NCBI GenBank assembly: GCA_012519125.1
Contig: JAAYQY010000338.1
Span: 1-6,323, forward strand
Length of the DNA stretch: 6,323 nucleotides
Origin: Spirochaetales bacterium
Lineage (GTDB): Bacteria > Spirochaetota > Spirochaetia > Sphaerochaetales > Sphaerochaetaceae
Direction: 5' to 3'
A program made the position numbers and the translations under genes. Shown here piece after piece: positions 1-6,323 of the stretch (the stretch's first letter is position 1; each line of letters starts with the position of its first letter). The notes beneath the pieces were generated by a model. That model worked only from the letters and a program-made list of their open reading frames with translations, searched no databases and was not told the DNA's origin.

Positions 1-2082
1 CTCCTGTTTTCCCAGTTTCTGTCCGTCGAAGGTGCAGAACTTGACCGACAGCTTGGCATCCATGATGGGCTTCGGCCCATCATGGACTACGTACACCTCA
101 ACCTTGCCGTCCTCTTTCTGGTAGGCGATGGGAAGTGCTGGTGCATAGAAGCGTTTTGCTGCATAGTGCAGCAGCTTCCATTTGCCCGTGTAGTCGATGG
201 AAGACCAGGAGGCGACCGGCCAGTTGTCATTGAGCTGCCAATACAGGGTACCCATGCAGTGAGGCATGGTGGTCCTCCAGTACTCAATCGCCATCTTCAT
301 GGCCATCGCTTGCTGGACTTGGGAGAGGTAGAGCATCTGCTCGAAATCGGAAGGGAAGCGGAAGTATCGGGAGAAGTTCTCGATGATGATCGAATTCCCC
401 CGATCATTTTTCTGGTGGTGTTCCATGACCGGGCTGGTCAGGTTCCACATGGTAGGTGGCGCATAGCTTGCAACGGTGGAGAGGGAGGGGAAGCTCTGGT
501 AGCCGAACTCACTGACAAAGCGTGGATTGATCTCATAGTATGCCTCAAAGCGCTTGCCCTCATGCCAGACCGACCAGAAGTGCATGTCGCCCCTGCTGTC
601 ATTATGCCAGTTGTCAGAGAAGTCCCCAGGCCCTGCTGAGGGGCTGGAGGGCCACCAGGTTCTTCCTGGGTCGAGCTCGGCGATGACTCTTGCCACCACA
701 CCCTCATTGAGACGGTCGTAGTCGATGACATAGCGATCCCTGTTCTTGCGAGACTCCTCATACCAGGTGATGGCACCCAAATCTTCGTTGTTTCCGCACC
801 ACAATGCCAAAGACGGATGATCCTTCAAGCGCGGAACCTGATAACGCAGCTCTGCCTCCACCGAGGCGAGGAACTCGGGGTTCGAGGGATACATGGCACA
901 ACTGAACATGCAGTCCTGCCAGATGAGCAGGCCTTTCTCATCACAGAGGTCATAGAATGCCTCATGCTCGTAGAGCCCTCCTCCCCATACACGGATCATA
1001 TTCATATTTGCATCGGCGCATGCTTGGAGCAGCTCTTCATAGCGGTCTTTCGTAATCCGGGAGAAGAGAGCATCCATGGGAATCCAGTTTCCACCCTTTG
1101 CAAAGATGTCCCGTCCATTGACGGAGAAGACCATGCCCTTGCCCCCCTGTTCATCTTCCTCTGTTTTGACGGTGAGGGTCCTGAACCCGATACGCTTGGT
1201 AATCTCTTGAGCTCCGATGGTGAGGGTGAGCGGGTAGAGTACGGCCTTGCCCTCCCCATTGGGCCACCACCTCTGGATATCGTGGCAGAGCAGGCGGAAG
1301 GTGATCTTGTTCATGCCGACCACAGGCTCGATGGTTCCTTCTTGGGTGGTGTTCGCAATCTCTGCACGGCAGGAGAGGGTTTGCTTGGTCTTGGCGTTGA
1401 ACAGCACCTCCACGGTGAGGTCCCACGTCTTTGCATCCAACTCCTTGGTTGTGCAACTGACCGATTCGACCAGGCCTTCCTCAACAAACTCGAGCTGGAT
1501 CTGGTCATAGATGCCGAAACTGAGGATGCACGGGCCCCAGTCCCATCCGCTGTGACACTGGGTTTTTCGTACCAGGTTCCTGTGCTTTGCAGAGACAGGA
1601 TAGACTGAGTAGGGAATGGGGTAGGCCAGCTTTGCAGCTTCCTCAACCGCTCGTTTTTCTGCGCTTTCAAACACCAAGGAGATGGTATTCTCTCCCTTCT
1701 TCAGGGCGTGTTGTGCATCAAAACGCCAGCGGCGAAACTGGTTGTCACAGGTTCCTATTTCTGTATCATTGACCAGAACGGTGATGAAGGTATCAGCCAT
1801 GGTGAGTGTGAGAACAGCTGATCCGATTGCAAGTTGTGCTTCGCTGACTGAAAATGTTCTAAAGAGCACCCAATCCTGTTGTCCCACCCACTGGATATCC
1901 AGCTCGTTGCATCCCTGATAGGGATCGGGGATGAGTCCTTGGGCGAGCAGGGCTGAGTGTATGTCCCCTGGAAGGGTGCAATCGATATGATCATGGGTAA
2001 GGAAATGAGTGCAGTAAGGCGCAACCGCTTCTTTTTTCAGCGGTGAAAGCTGCCACACTCCTTGCATCGTGAGTTTGTCCAT
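1..2082 (-). CDS. GH2 beta-mannosidase, C-terminus cut by the window edge
   Basis: This is a probable exo-beta-mannosidase that removes terminal beta-linked mannose from manno-oligosaccharides. From the ATG at 2082 the frame is open for 694 codons to the left edge with no stop. The family is usually about 800-860 residues, so roughly 110-170 C-terminal residues lie outside. Visible motifs are SGWDWGP at residues 178-184, typical of GH2 beta-mannosidases in the N-terminal sugar-binding domain; RWWPNGEG near 271-278; RVWGGGLYE at 364-372; WCGNNE at 428-433, with Glu433 the expected acid/base; SEFGYQS with Glu525 the expected nucleophile, 92 residues later as in characterised relatives; and WQLNDNWP at 615-622. 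The TIM barrel ends near HYAAKRFYAP (639-648) and a C-terminal beta domain begins. There is no signal peptide, so the enzyme is probably cytoplasmic. The start MDKLTMQGVWQL is chosen because GGAGGA lies 8 nt upstream. The gene follows pfp on the same strand but a terminator and its own promoter separate them. The beta-mannosidase assignment is strong; the natural substrate is inferred. Confidence 0.93.
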   Translation of the reverse strand, partial: MDKLTMQGVWQLSPLKKEAVAPYCTHFLTHDHIDCTLPGDIHSALLAQGLIPDPYQGCNELDIQWVGQQDWVLFRTFSVSEAQLAIGSAVLTLTMADTFITVLVNDTEIGTCDNQFRRWRFDAQHALKKGENTISLVFESAEKRAVEEAAKLAYPIPYSVYPVSAKHRNLVRKTQCHSGWDWGPCILSFGIYDQIQLEFVEEGLVESVSCTTKELDAKTWDLTVEVLFNAKTKQTLSCRAEIANTTQEGTIEPVVGMNKITFRLLCHDIQRWWPNGEGKAVLYPLTLTIGAQEITKRIGFRTLTVKTEEDEQGGKGMVFSVNGRDIFAKGGNWIPMDALFSRITKDRYEELLQACADANMNMIRVWGGGLYEHEAFYDLCDEKGLLIWQDCMFSCAMYPSNPEFLASVEAELRYQVPRLKDHPSLALWCGNNEDLGAITWYEESRKNRDRYVIDYDRLNEGVVARVIAELDPGRTWWPSSPSAGPGDFSDNWHNDSRGDMHFWSVWHEGKRFEAYYEINPRFVSEFGYQSFPSLSTVASYAPPTMWNLTSPVMEHHQKNDRGNSIIIENFSRYFRFPSDFEQMLYLSQVQQAMAMKMAIEYWRTTMPHCMGTLYWQLNDNWPVASWSSIDYTGKWKLLHYAAKRFYAPALPIAYQKEDGKVEVYVVHDGPKPIMDAKLSVKFCTFDGQKLGKQE
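59..86. repeat. Perfect 12-bp inverted repeat inside the beta-mannosidase gene
   Basis: The arms at 59-70 and 75-86 are exact reverse complements separated by four bases. Read on the plus strand the loop is TTCG closed by a C-G pair, which as RNA is the exceptionally stable cUUCGg tetraloop. Read on the minus strand, the coding sense, the loop is CGAA. The stretch encodes the ordinary-looking peptide VHDGPKPIMDA (about residues 665-675), so protein coding does not obviously demand the symmetry. No T-run follows on either strand, so it does not look like an intrinsic terminator. Its function is unknown and chance is possible. Confidence 0.7.
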
Positions 2083-2090
2083 CAGTGATA

Positions 2091-2096
2091 TCCTCC
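2091..2096 (-). promoter_or_regulatory. Ribosome binding site of the beta-mannosidase gene
   Basis: GGAGGA read on the minus strand, ending 8 nt before the ATG at 2082. This strong Shine-Dalgarno sequence fixes the start. The ATG at 2098 overlaps the Shine-Dalgarno region and is out of frame, and the in-frame ATG at residue 6 has no comparable site at the right distance. Confidence 0.85.
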
Positions 2097-2102
2097 ATGG
2101 CG

Positions 2103-2111
2103 AGTATACCA
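2103..2111 (-). promoter_or_regulatory. Extended -10 promoter of the beta-mannosidase gene
   Basis: On the minus strand this reads TGG-TATACT, an extended -10 element (TGn) with five of six consensus bases in the hexamer. No good -35 hexamer lies 16-18 bp upstream, which fits an extended -10 promoter. The predicted transcription start would be around 2096-2098, giving a leader of only about 14-16 nt with the Shine-Dalgarno site at its very 5' end. This is prediction only. The element lies downstream of the pfp terminator, so the gene is probably transcribed independently. Confidence 0.5.
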
Positions 2112-2136
2112 TAGGGAGAGAGGGCACTGGCCTGAA

Positions 2137-2159
2137 TTCTTGTGCAATGAGCACAAGAA
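2137..2159. promoter_or_regulatory. Inverted repeat upstream of the beta-mannosidase promoter, possible regulator site
   Basis: Perfect 9-bp arms, TTCTTGTGC at 2137-2145 and GCACAAGAA at 2151-2159, flank the five bases AATGA. The centre lies about 50 bp upstream of the predicted beta-mannosidase transcription start, where an activator or a distal operator could sit. It abuts the T-tract of the pfp terminator, so it could instead be a second hairpin of a tandem terminator. However, read in the minus direction it is followed by AATTC rather than a T-run, which argues against a second terminator. The binding protein, if any, is unknown. Confidence 0.45.
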
Positions 2160-2188
2160 AAAACCAGGTTGCCGTATGACAACCTGGT
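2158..2188 (-). terminator. Rho-independent terminator of pfp
   Basis: On the minus strand, 10 nt after the pfp stop codon, an 8-bp perfect stem (CCAGGTTG / CAACCTGG, plus one flanking A-T pair) with an 8-nt loop is followed directly by TTTTTT. This is the classic intrinsic terminator layout. On the plus strand the same stem is followed by TCTTCTGGG, so it would work in the minus direction only. It should separate pfp from the beta-mannosidase gene. Confidence 0.88.
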
Positions 2189-2198
2189 CTTCTGGGAA

Positions 2199-3857
2199 TC
2201 AGTTGCCCTGCTCGAGTGCCAGGGTCACTGTGGTTCTGTCACACACTTCGGCAGGTCCGAAGTACTGGACAGCTCCGGGGTAGGTGAAGCACGTCTCGAT
2301 AGCCCACTTGTCCCGATGGGAGGCGAAGTACTTGAACGGCTCGCCTTCCAGCTCCACAAGGGCTTTCTTGATGACCGGCTTCTTCTCCCCGTGGCGGACT
2401 TCCATGTTCATCATCATCGTGATGGGAATGCCACCGGCCTGCCAAGCATCAGAAATCTGGGAAAGGTTGGTCACCGAGGAGAGGTATCCGCTCAGACCGG
2501 CACCAATGAGCATGAACGCATTGTAGCCAAGGCTATAGCAGTAGTCTGCGTCGAAGTTGGTCGGGAAAGCACAGCGGCCCTCATAGCCGAAGAAGTGGGT
2601 CATCCAGCTGAACTTGCCCTTGTAGCTTCCGTCCTTCTTCATCTGCTTGAGTCGAACTTCCACCATCTCAGCAAGCAGCTTGTCAGTTTCGATGCGGGAG
2701 ACCTGTACGTTGCCGTGCGGGTCGCGATCCATCAGAAGCTGGGCCTTGATTTCATTGGGAAGGACGGAGAAAGCAGTGGCGGAGGCCTTGCTCAAGTGGC
2801 TTTCGACGAAGCTGATGCGCCCGGTTGTATCGAAAATTGCATTGAAAGCTGCTTCCTCTTTGGCAAGCAGGTGGTTGATCTCTTCGATCAAAGCCTTGAT
2901 CTCGGGAATGAACTCAACCAGCCCTTCGGGGATCAGGACCACCCCGAAGTTGTTGCCATTGTCTGCACGCTTGGAGACAGCCTGGGCGATGGAGTCCACA
3001 ATGCTCACCAAGCTCTGTTTGCGAGCCTCGACTTCCTCACTCACCAAGCAGATGTTCGGCTGGGTTTCGAGGGCACACTCCAAGGCGATGTGGCTGGCAC
3101 TGCGGCCCATGAGCTTGATGAAGTGCCAGTATTTCTTTGCACTGTTGGCATCGCGCTCAATGTTGCCGATCAGCTCACTGTAGGTCTTGGTAGCCGTGTC
3201 AAAACCAAAGGAGACTTCGATGAACTCATTCTTCAGGTCGCCGTCGATGGTCTTTGGGCATCCGATTGCCTGGATACCGTGTCCCTTGGCAAGGAAGTAC
3301 TCAGCCAAGACTGCGGCGTTGGTATTCGAGTCGTCTCCCCCGATGATGACCAAGGCTGTGATCTCATGCTTCTTGCACACTTGGGCACACACTTCGAACT
3401 GCGCTTCAGTCTCGAGCTTGGTTCTTCCGCTTCCGATGATGTCAAACCCACCGGTATTGCGGTATGCCTGCAGGTAGTCGCTGTCGATGATCTTGTAGGA
3501 GTCCTCAAGAATTCCCGACGGGCCTCCCTTGAAGCCATACAGCGTGTTCTGCTCATTTGCAGCCTTCAGGGCATCAAAGAGGCCACTGATGACGTTGTGT
3601 CCGCCGGGTGCCTGCCCACCGCTGAGAATGACCCCGACATTGCGCTTTTGTGCAATCTTTTCGCTCTTGCCTTTGGAGAATGAGACGCGAGGAAGGCCAT
3701 AGGTATGGGGAAAAAGGCTCTTGATCGCATCTTGGTCGGTGGCTGAGCTGGTTTTCTCCCCAAGGGTGGGGACCACGTCAGCAATATTCTCTTTCAGGAT
3801 TGGCGGAAGCTTGGGCTGGTATGCATACCGAACACGTTGCAAAGGGGAAATGTCCAT
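2199..3857 (-). CDS. pfp: Pyrophosphate-dependent 6-phosphofructokinase, long type
   Basis: This enzyme phosphorylates fructose 6-phosphate to fructose 1,6-bisphosphate using pyrophosphate, a reversible cytoplasmic step of glycolysis and gluconeogenesis. The protein is 552 residues, the usual size of the long PPi-PFK clade. Visible motifs are the phosphate-binding GGQAPGGHN at 80-88; GGDDSN at 173-178; PKTIDGDL at 201-208, with Asp205 the expected catalytic base; MGR at 250-252; PEGL at 310-313; and [10 protein letters not shown] at 424-433. The Asp after GGD (where ATP enzymes have Gly) and the Lys in PKTIDGD (where ATP enzymes have Gly) are the known marks of PPi rather than ATP use. The start is placed at [14 protein letters not shown] because AGGAG lies 6 nt upstream. 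An in-frame ATG 14 codons further up has no Shine-Dalgarno site and falls inside the predicted -10 box. The gene is divergent from the GH2 gene on the right and ends in its own terminator. No key residue is missing. Confidence 0.96.
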   Translation of the reverse strand: MDISPLQRVRYAYQPKLPPILKENIADVVPTLGEKTSSATDQDAIKSLFPHTYGLPRVSFSKGKSEKIAQKRNVGVILSGGQAPGGHNVISGLFDALKAANEQNTLYGFKGGPSGILEDSYKIIDSDYLQAYRNTGGFDIIGSGRTKLETEAQFEVCAQVCKKHEITALVIIGGDDSNTNAAVLAEYFLAKGHGIQAIGCPKTIDGDLKNEFIEVSFGFDTATKTYSELIGNIERDANSAKKYWHFIKLMGRSASHIALECALETQPNICLVSEEVEARKQSLVSIVDSIAQAVSKRADNGNNFGVVLIPEGLVEFIPEIKALIEEINHLLAKEEAAFNAIFDTTGRISFVESHLSKASATAFSVLPNEIKAQLLMDRDPHGNVQVSRIETDKLLAEMVEVRLKQMKKDGSYKGKFSWMTHFFGYEGRCAFPTNFDADYCYSLGYNAFMLIGAGLSGYLSSVTNLSQISDAWQAGGIPITMMMNMEVRHGEKKPVIKKALVELEGEPFKYFASHRDKWAIETCFTYPGAVQYFGPAEVCDRTTVTLALEQGN

Positions 3858-3863
3858 GATGAA

Positions 3864-3868
3864 CTCCT
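3864..3868 (-). promoter_or_regulatory. Ribosome binding site of pfp
   Basis: AGGAG on the minus strand, 6 nt before the ATG at 3857. It decides between this start and the in-frame ATG at 3899, which has no such site. Confidence 0.8.
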
Positions 3869-3894
3869 GTGATATTTGGTGTACTGATACCGTA

Positions 3895-3924
3895 ACCATA
3901 GAACAAAAAGGGCATCTATTTCAA
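3895..3924 (-). promoter_or_regulatory. Predicted sigma-70-type promoter of pfp
   Basis: On the minus strand the -35 TTGAAA (3919-3924, five of six consensus bases) and -10 TATGGT (3895-3900, four of six) are separated by 18 bp. Transcription would start near 3888, giving a leader of about 30 nt that contains the AGGAG site. The -35 box overlaps the edge of the palindrome at 3922-3941, so a protein bound there could affect pfp transcription. This is a prediction from consensus only. Confidence 0.5.
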
Positions 3925-3941
3925 GCGAGTGCACTTGCTTG
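3922..3941. promoter_or_regulatory. 20-bp palindrome between divergent genes, candidate operator
   Basis: CAAGCGAGTGCACTTGCTTG is self-complementary apart from one symmetric pair (G3927 against T3936). It lies in the 122-bp gap between pfp and the GH2 gene, touches the predicted pfp -35 box and overlaps the possible -35 of the GH2 gene. The symmetry, length and position fit a dimeric transcription factor site. The centre is TGCA rather than the central CG usual for LacI-family operators, so I do not assign a regulator family. Confidence 0.5.
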
Positions 3942-3963
3942 TTGCAAAACCTGCTGATATACC
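3935..3963 (+). promoter_or_regulatory. Possible promoter of the GH2 glycosidase gene
   Basis: TTGCTT at 3935-3940 and TATACC at 3958-3963, 17 bp apart, are weak matches to -35 and -10 (three and four of six). Transcription would begin close to the Shine-Dalgarno site, giving a leader of about 10 nt, as predicted for the beta-mannosidase gene. An alternative pair is TTGGTG (3876-3881) with TAGAAC (3899-3904), which would give a leader of about 70 nt with the palindrome just downstream of the start. The sequence does not decide between them. Confidence 0.3.
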
Positions 3964-3969
3964 AAACAT

Positions 3970-3974
3970 GGAGG
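3970..3974 (+). promoter_or_regulatory. Ribosome binding site of the GH2 glycosidase gene
   Basis: GGAGG, 5 nt before the ATG at 3980. It sets the start there rather than at the in-frame GTG at 3929, which lies inside the palindrome and has no Shine-Dalgarno site. It also rules out the ATG at 3968, which overlaps the site. Confidence 0.82.
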
Positions 3975-3979
3975 TGAGT

Positions 3980-6319
3980 ATGTATCGCACGATGCCTTGC
4001 AATGAGGGGTGGTTGTTTCATCAGGGTTTTGAGCCTTCGTTCCTTGAACCAGTGATCGATGTTTCGGACTGGCAACAGATAGAACTGCCTCATACGCCTC
4101 TCCCGTTTTACCCAACCTATCACTTGGAAGGGGAGCACTGCCTCACCTTCACCTACCGCTTCTCCTCTTGCCTTGCATTGAAAGAGGATGAGAGGCTGTC
4201 TTTTCGCTTTGAAGGCATTGCCAGCAGTGCCCGCTACTACTGGGACGGGCAGTTGGTTGCCGAGCACGAGGGAGCGTACCTGCCGTGTACCGTGGAAGTC
4301 GGGAAGATGGGAACCGGCGTCCTTACTGTGGTGGTTGATGCTCGCGAGGATGCCTCATTCCCTCCGTTTGGGGGGAGCATGGACTATCTCAGTTTTGCCG
4401 GCATCTATCGCACAGCATCGCTTGTGGTTCACTCCAGCGTACATGTTGCCAACGTGAAGATTGCCACCCCCACGCTTGATACCATTTTGGTTGAGGGAGA
4501 GACATCCGGGTTTGGGCAGGGGAGTGTCCTTCTTGACCTGTTTGACAAGGACCAGTTCATAGCACAAGGGAGTGCAGAGGTACGGGACAACAGGTATTCC
4601 CATACGTTCAAAAGAACAGACCTTAGGCAGTGGACAGTGGAGGATCCCCATCTCTATACGCTGAAGGTTCGCTTCGGTTCTGAGGAAGAGCGAGTCCTCC
4701 GCTTTGGCGTCCGTACCGCTTTTTTTGCTCCTGAGGGCTTCTATCTCAACGGCAAGCGGGTAGAGCTGGTGGGCCTGAACCGTCATCAGGACTACCCCTA
4801 TCTGGGCTATGCTGCCCCTCCCTCCTTGCAGTTTGAGGATGCACGCACCCTCAAAGAGCTAGGAGTGAACCTCGTGCGTACCAGTCACTATCCCCAAGAT
4901 CCATCCTTTCTGGATGCTTGCGACGAGCTGGGCCTGCTTGTGTTTGAGGAGATTCCCGGCTGGCAGCATATCGGCAAAGCAAGCCATTGGCGTGAAGCAT
5001 GCCTGGCCAATGTGAGATCGATGGTAGAACGCGACTGCAACCATCCCTCGATCATCCTTTGGGGTGTGAGAGTCAATGAGTCGCCTGACGATGATGACTT
5101 GTATGAGAAGACCAACGCTCTTGCCCATCAGCTCGACCCCCATCGCATGACTGCAGGGGTGCGGAACCTGAAGAAGAGCAGCTTCCTTGAGGATGTCTAC
5201 ACCTTCAACGATTTCTCCTATGTGGGGAAGGGAAGGGCCTTGCTTCCCAAGAAGCAGGTGTGCAAGTCCTCATACCCCTACCTGGTAACCGAGTTCTGCG
5301 GCCATATGTATCCAACCAAGCTGTCAGACCCGCCACGCATGCATACCTCCCATGCCCTTCGCCACTACCAGGTGCTTGAGCAAGCAAAGGCAATGAAAGG
5401 GCTTTCAGGGGTGATAGGGTGGTGCATGCACGACTATTTCACCCATGCGAATTTCAGAAGCGGTGACCAGATCTGTTATCATGGGGTGTTGGATATCAAC
5501 CGTGTGGAAAAACCTGCGGCTGCGGTCTATCGAAGCCAAGCTTCGGCCGTTCCGATGCTCAGTCTCCTCTCTTCCTTCGACGGAGGCGACTATCCCAAGG
5601 CTGCCTTGAGCCGGACCTATGTGGCCACCAACTGCGATAAGCTCAGGCTGAAGTACAACGGCAAGGAAGTGGGTATCTTCCTGCCTGACAAAAAGCGCTT
5701 CCCGCATCTTTCGCATCCCCCGGTTCTCATCGATGATTTCATCGGGGACCGGCTGAAGGATGAAGCCTATTTGGGAGAGGCAGAGCGCAAGCGCCTCGCC
5801 AGGCTTTTGGGAAAGGTCGGCAGGCAAGGCGGGCAGCTGAAAGGCTTGGATACGATCAGGATGGCATTGGTCCTGCTTCGGCACAAGCTTTCTTACCAGG
5901 ATGCAGTGAATATGTTCAACACCTATATCGGCAACTGGGGCAAGGGGAATGGGACGTGGGTTTTGGAAGGACTCATCGACGATGAGGTGGCAGTCTCCGA
6001 GACTGTACGGGTGGGAAGCAAGCCGATCATGGTCCTAAAAGCTAGCAAGGGTGAGCTTTCGTTGGCAGGACCTACGTACGATATGGCAGCAATCAAGGTG
6101 CGTATAGAGCGTGAAGGTGAACAGCGTTTGTTGCCGTACGCCTGTATCGCCTACCATGTTGAGGTGGTAGGGCCGCTTGGGCTTGCCAGTCCCGAGATGG
6201 AGACCACCAAGGGTGGGTGTTCAGTGATCTATGTCCGCAGCATTGGAAAAGGGGGTGAGGCTGTGGTGAAGGTCCACAGTTTTTTGGGTGACAAAGAGGT
6301 GCATTTCAGGGTAGGCTGA
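3980..6319 (+). CDS. GH2 glycoside hydrolase, beta-galactosidase-like, substrate unproven
   Basis: This is a 779-residue retaining exo-glycosidase, complete with a TGA stop at 6317-6319. An N-terminal sugar-binding jelly-roll domain (about 1-155) is followed by an Ig-like domain (about 160-255) and a TIM barrel (about 258-525). Barrel motifs are GLNRHQDYP with His269, RTSHYPQDP with Arg300 and His303, HPSIILWGVRVNES with Glu367 the expected acid/base, and YLVTEFCGH with Glu438 the expected nucleophile, 71 residues apart and close to the LacZ spacing. GWCMHDYF at 480-487 follows. The C-terminal part is unusual: a beta segment (YVATNCDKLRLKYNGKEVG, from 547), a helix-rich stretch at about 585-655, then a closing Ig-like domain (about 690-779). 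There is no signal peptide, so it is cytoplasmic. WGVRVNE differs from the usual WSLGNE, and the NKKG-type element of beta-glucuronidases is not seen, so galactoside is the default guess. The gene is divergent from pfp. GH2 membership is certain; the substrate is not. Confidence 0.92.
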   Translation: MYRTMPCNEGWLFHQGFEPSFLEPVIDVSDWQQIELPHTPLPFYPTYHLEGEHCLTFTYRFSSCLALKEDERLSFRFEGIASSARYYWDGQLVAEHEGAYLPCTVEVGKMGTGVLTVVVDAREDASFPPFGGSMDYLSFAGIYRTASLVVHSSVHVANVKIATPTLDTILVEGETSGFGQGSVLLDLFDKDQFIAQGSAEVRDNRYSHTFKRTDLRQWTVEDPHLYTLKVRFGSEEERVLRFGVRTAFFAPEGFYLNGKRVELVGLNRHQDYPYLGYAAPPSLQFEDARTLKELGVNLVRTSHYPQDPSFLDACDELGLLVFEEIPGWQHIGKASHWREACLANVRSMVERDCNHPSIILWGVRVNESPDDDDLYEKTNALAHQLDPHRMTAGVRNLKKSSFLEDVYTFNDFSYVGKGRALLPKKQVCKSSYPYLVTEFCGHMYPTKLSDPPRMHTSHALRHYQVLEQAKAMKGLSGVIGWCMHDYFTHANFRSGDQICYHGVLDINRVEKPAAAVYRSQASAVPMLSLLSSFDGGDYPKAALSRTYVATNCDKLRLKYNGKEVGIFLPDKKRFPHLSHPPVLIDDFIGDRLKDEAYLGEAERKRLARLLGKVGRQGGQLKGLDTIRMALVLLRHKLSYQDAVNMFNTYIGNWGKGNGTWVLEGLIDDEVAVSETVRVGSKPIMVLKASKGELSLAGPTYDMAAIKVRIEREGEQRLLPYACIAYHVEVVGPLGLASPEMETTKGGCSVIYVRSIGKGGEAVVKVHSFLGDKEVHFRVG

Positions 6320-6323
6320 GACA

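Noticed and set aside
82..639. A 185-codon open frame on the plus strand at the left edge
   Set aside because: It is antisense shadow of the beta-mannosidase C-terminal half. Its start sits inside the 59-86 hairpin and no Shine-Dalgarno site precedes it.
817..1608. A 263-codon open frame on the plus strand, antisense to the beta-mannosidase
   Set aside because: It is codon-aligned with the beta-mannosidase frame, whose catalytic motifs run through the same stretch. The translation has no domain signature.
1..2082. Possible frameshift or pseudogene in the beta-mannosidase
   Set aside because: Reading every codon from 2082 to the edge gives no stop and all expected motifs in one frame. The gene is only cut by the window boundary.
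2169..3683. A 504-codon open frame on the plus strand, antisense to pfp
   Set aside because: It is codon-aligned with pfp on the opposite strand and exists because the codon bias of pfp rarely gives stops in that frame. The protein has no recognisable family features, no ribosome binding site was found, and its start lies inside the pfp terminator hairpin.
3858..3899. A 14-residue N-terminal extension of pfp starting at the ATG at 3899
   Set aside because: No Shine-Dalgarno site precedes it, the ATG falls in the predicted -10 box, and the extension has no family similarity I recognise, while AGGAG marks the ATG at 3857.
3929..3979. A 17-residue N-terminal extension of the GH2 gene from GTG at 3929
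   Set aside because: The GTG is inside the 20-bp palindrome, lacks a ribosome binding site, and the true start at 3980 has GGAGG 5 nt upstream.
5530..5546. A short inverted repeat (CGAAGC-CAA-GCTTCG) within the GH2 gene
   Set aside because: Only six base pairs with a 3-nt loop in a coding region; this is expected by chance in 6 kb.

Overview
The window looks like chromosomal DNA from a carbohydrate-fermenting spirochaete, with Sphaerochaeta or a close relative as the best guess. This rests on a long-type (about 550-residue) pyrophosphate-dependent phosphofructokinase, the form I know from spirochaetes, chlamydiae, Bacteroidetes and plants, sitting among cytoplasmic family 2 glycosidases, in DNA of roughly balanced to slightly GC-rich composition. 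The assignment is an inference from gene content; there is no rRNA or other marker here.

Layout: positions 1-2082 (minus strand) hold a GH2 beta-mannosidase whose 3' end runs off the left edge. Positions 2083-2198 are a compact intergenic region. Read in the minus direction it contains the terminator of the upstream gene, a 9-bp inverted repeat, an extended -10 promoter and a strong Shine-Dalgarno site. Positions 2199-3857 (minus strand) hold pfp, the PPi-dependent 6-phosphofructokinase. Positions 3858-3979 are a divergent promoter region centred on a 20-bp near-perfect palindrome. Positions 3980-6319 (plus strand) hold a complete 779-residue GH2 glycosidase of the beta-galactosidase-like type, with an unusual helix-rich C-terminal part. 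Almost every base is coding or in a short regulatory gap. I see no tRNA, rRNA, CRISPR array, insertion sequence or attachment site.

How the genes could work together: both glycosidases lack signal peptides and should release monosaccharides from oligosaccharides already imported into the cytoplasm. Mannose or galactose feeds through hexose phosphates to fructose 6-phosphate, which the PPi-PFK converts to fructose 1,6-bisphosphate while saving ATP. The terminator after pfp and the separate promoter in front of the beta-mannosidase argue for three independent transcription units rather than an operon. The two GH2 genes share a leader pattern, TATAC-N4-CATGGAGG, that pfp lacks.

I did not find evidence of a wholly new system. 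The best leads are regulatory (the shared GH2 leader, the divergent palindrome and the dyad before the beta-mannosidase), a perfect 12-bp hairpin inside the beta-mannosidase coding sequence, and the C-terminal architecture and unproven substrate of the rightmost GH2 enzyme.
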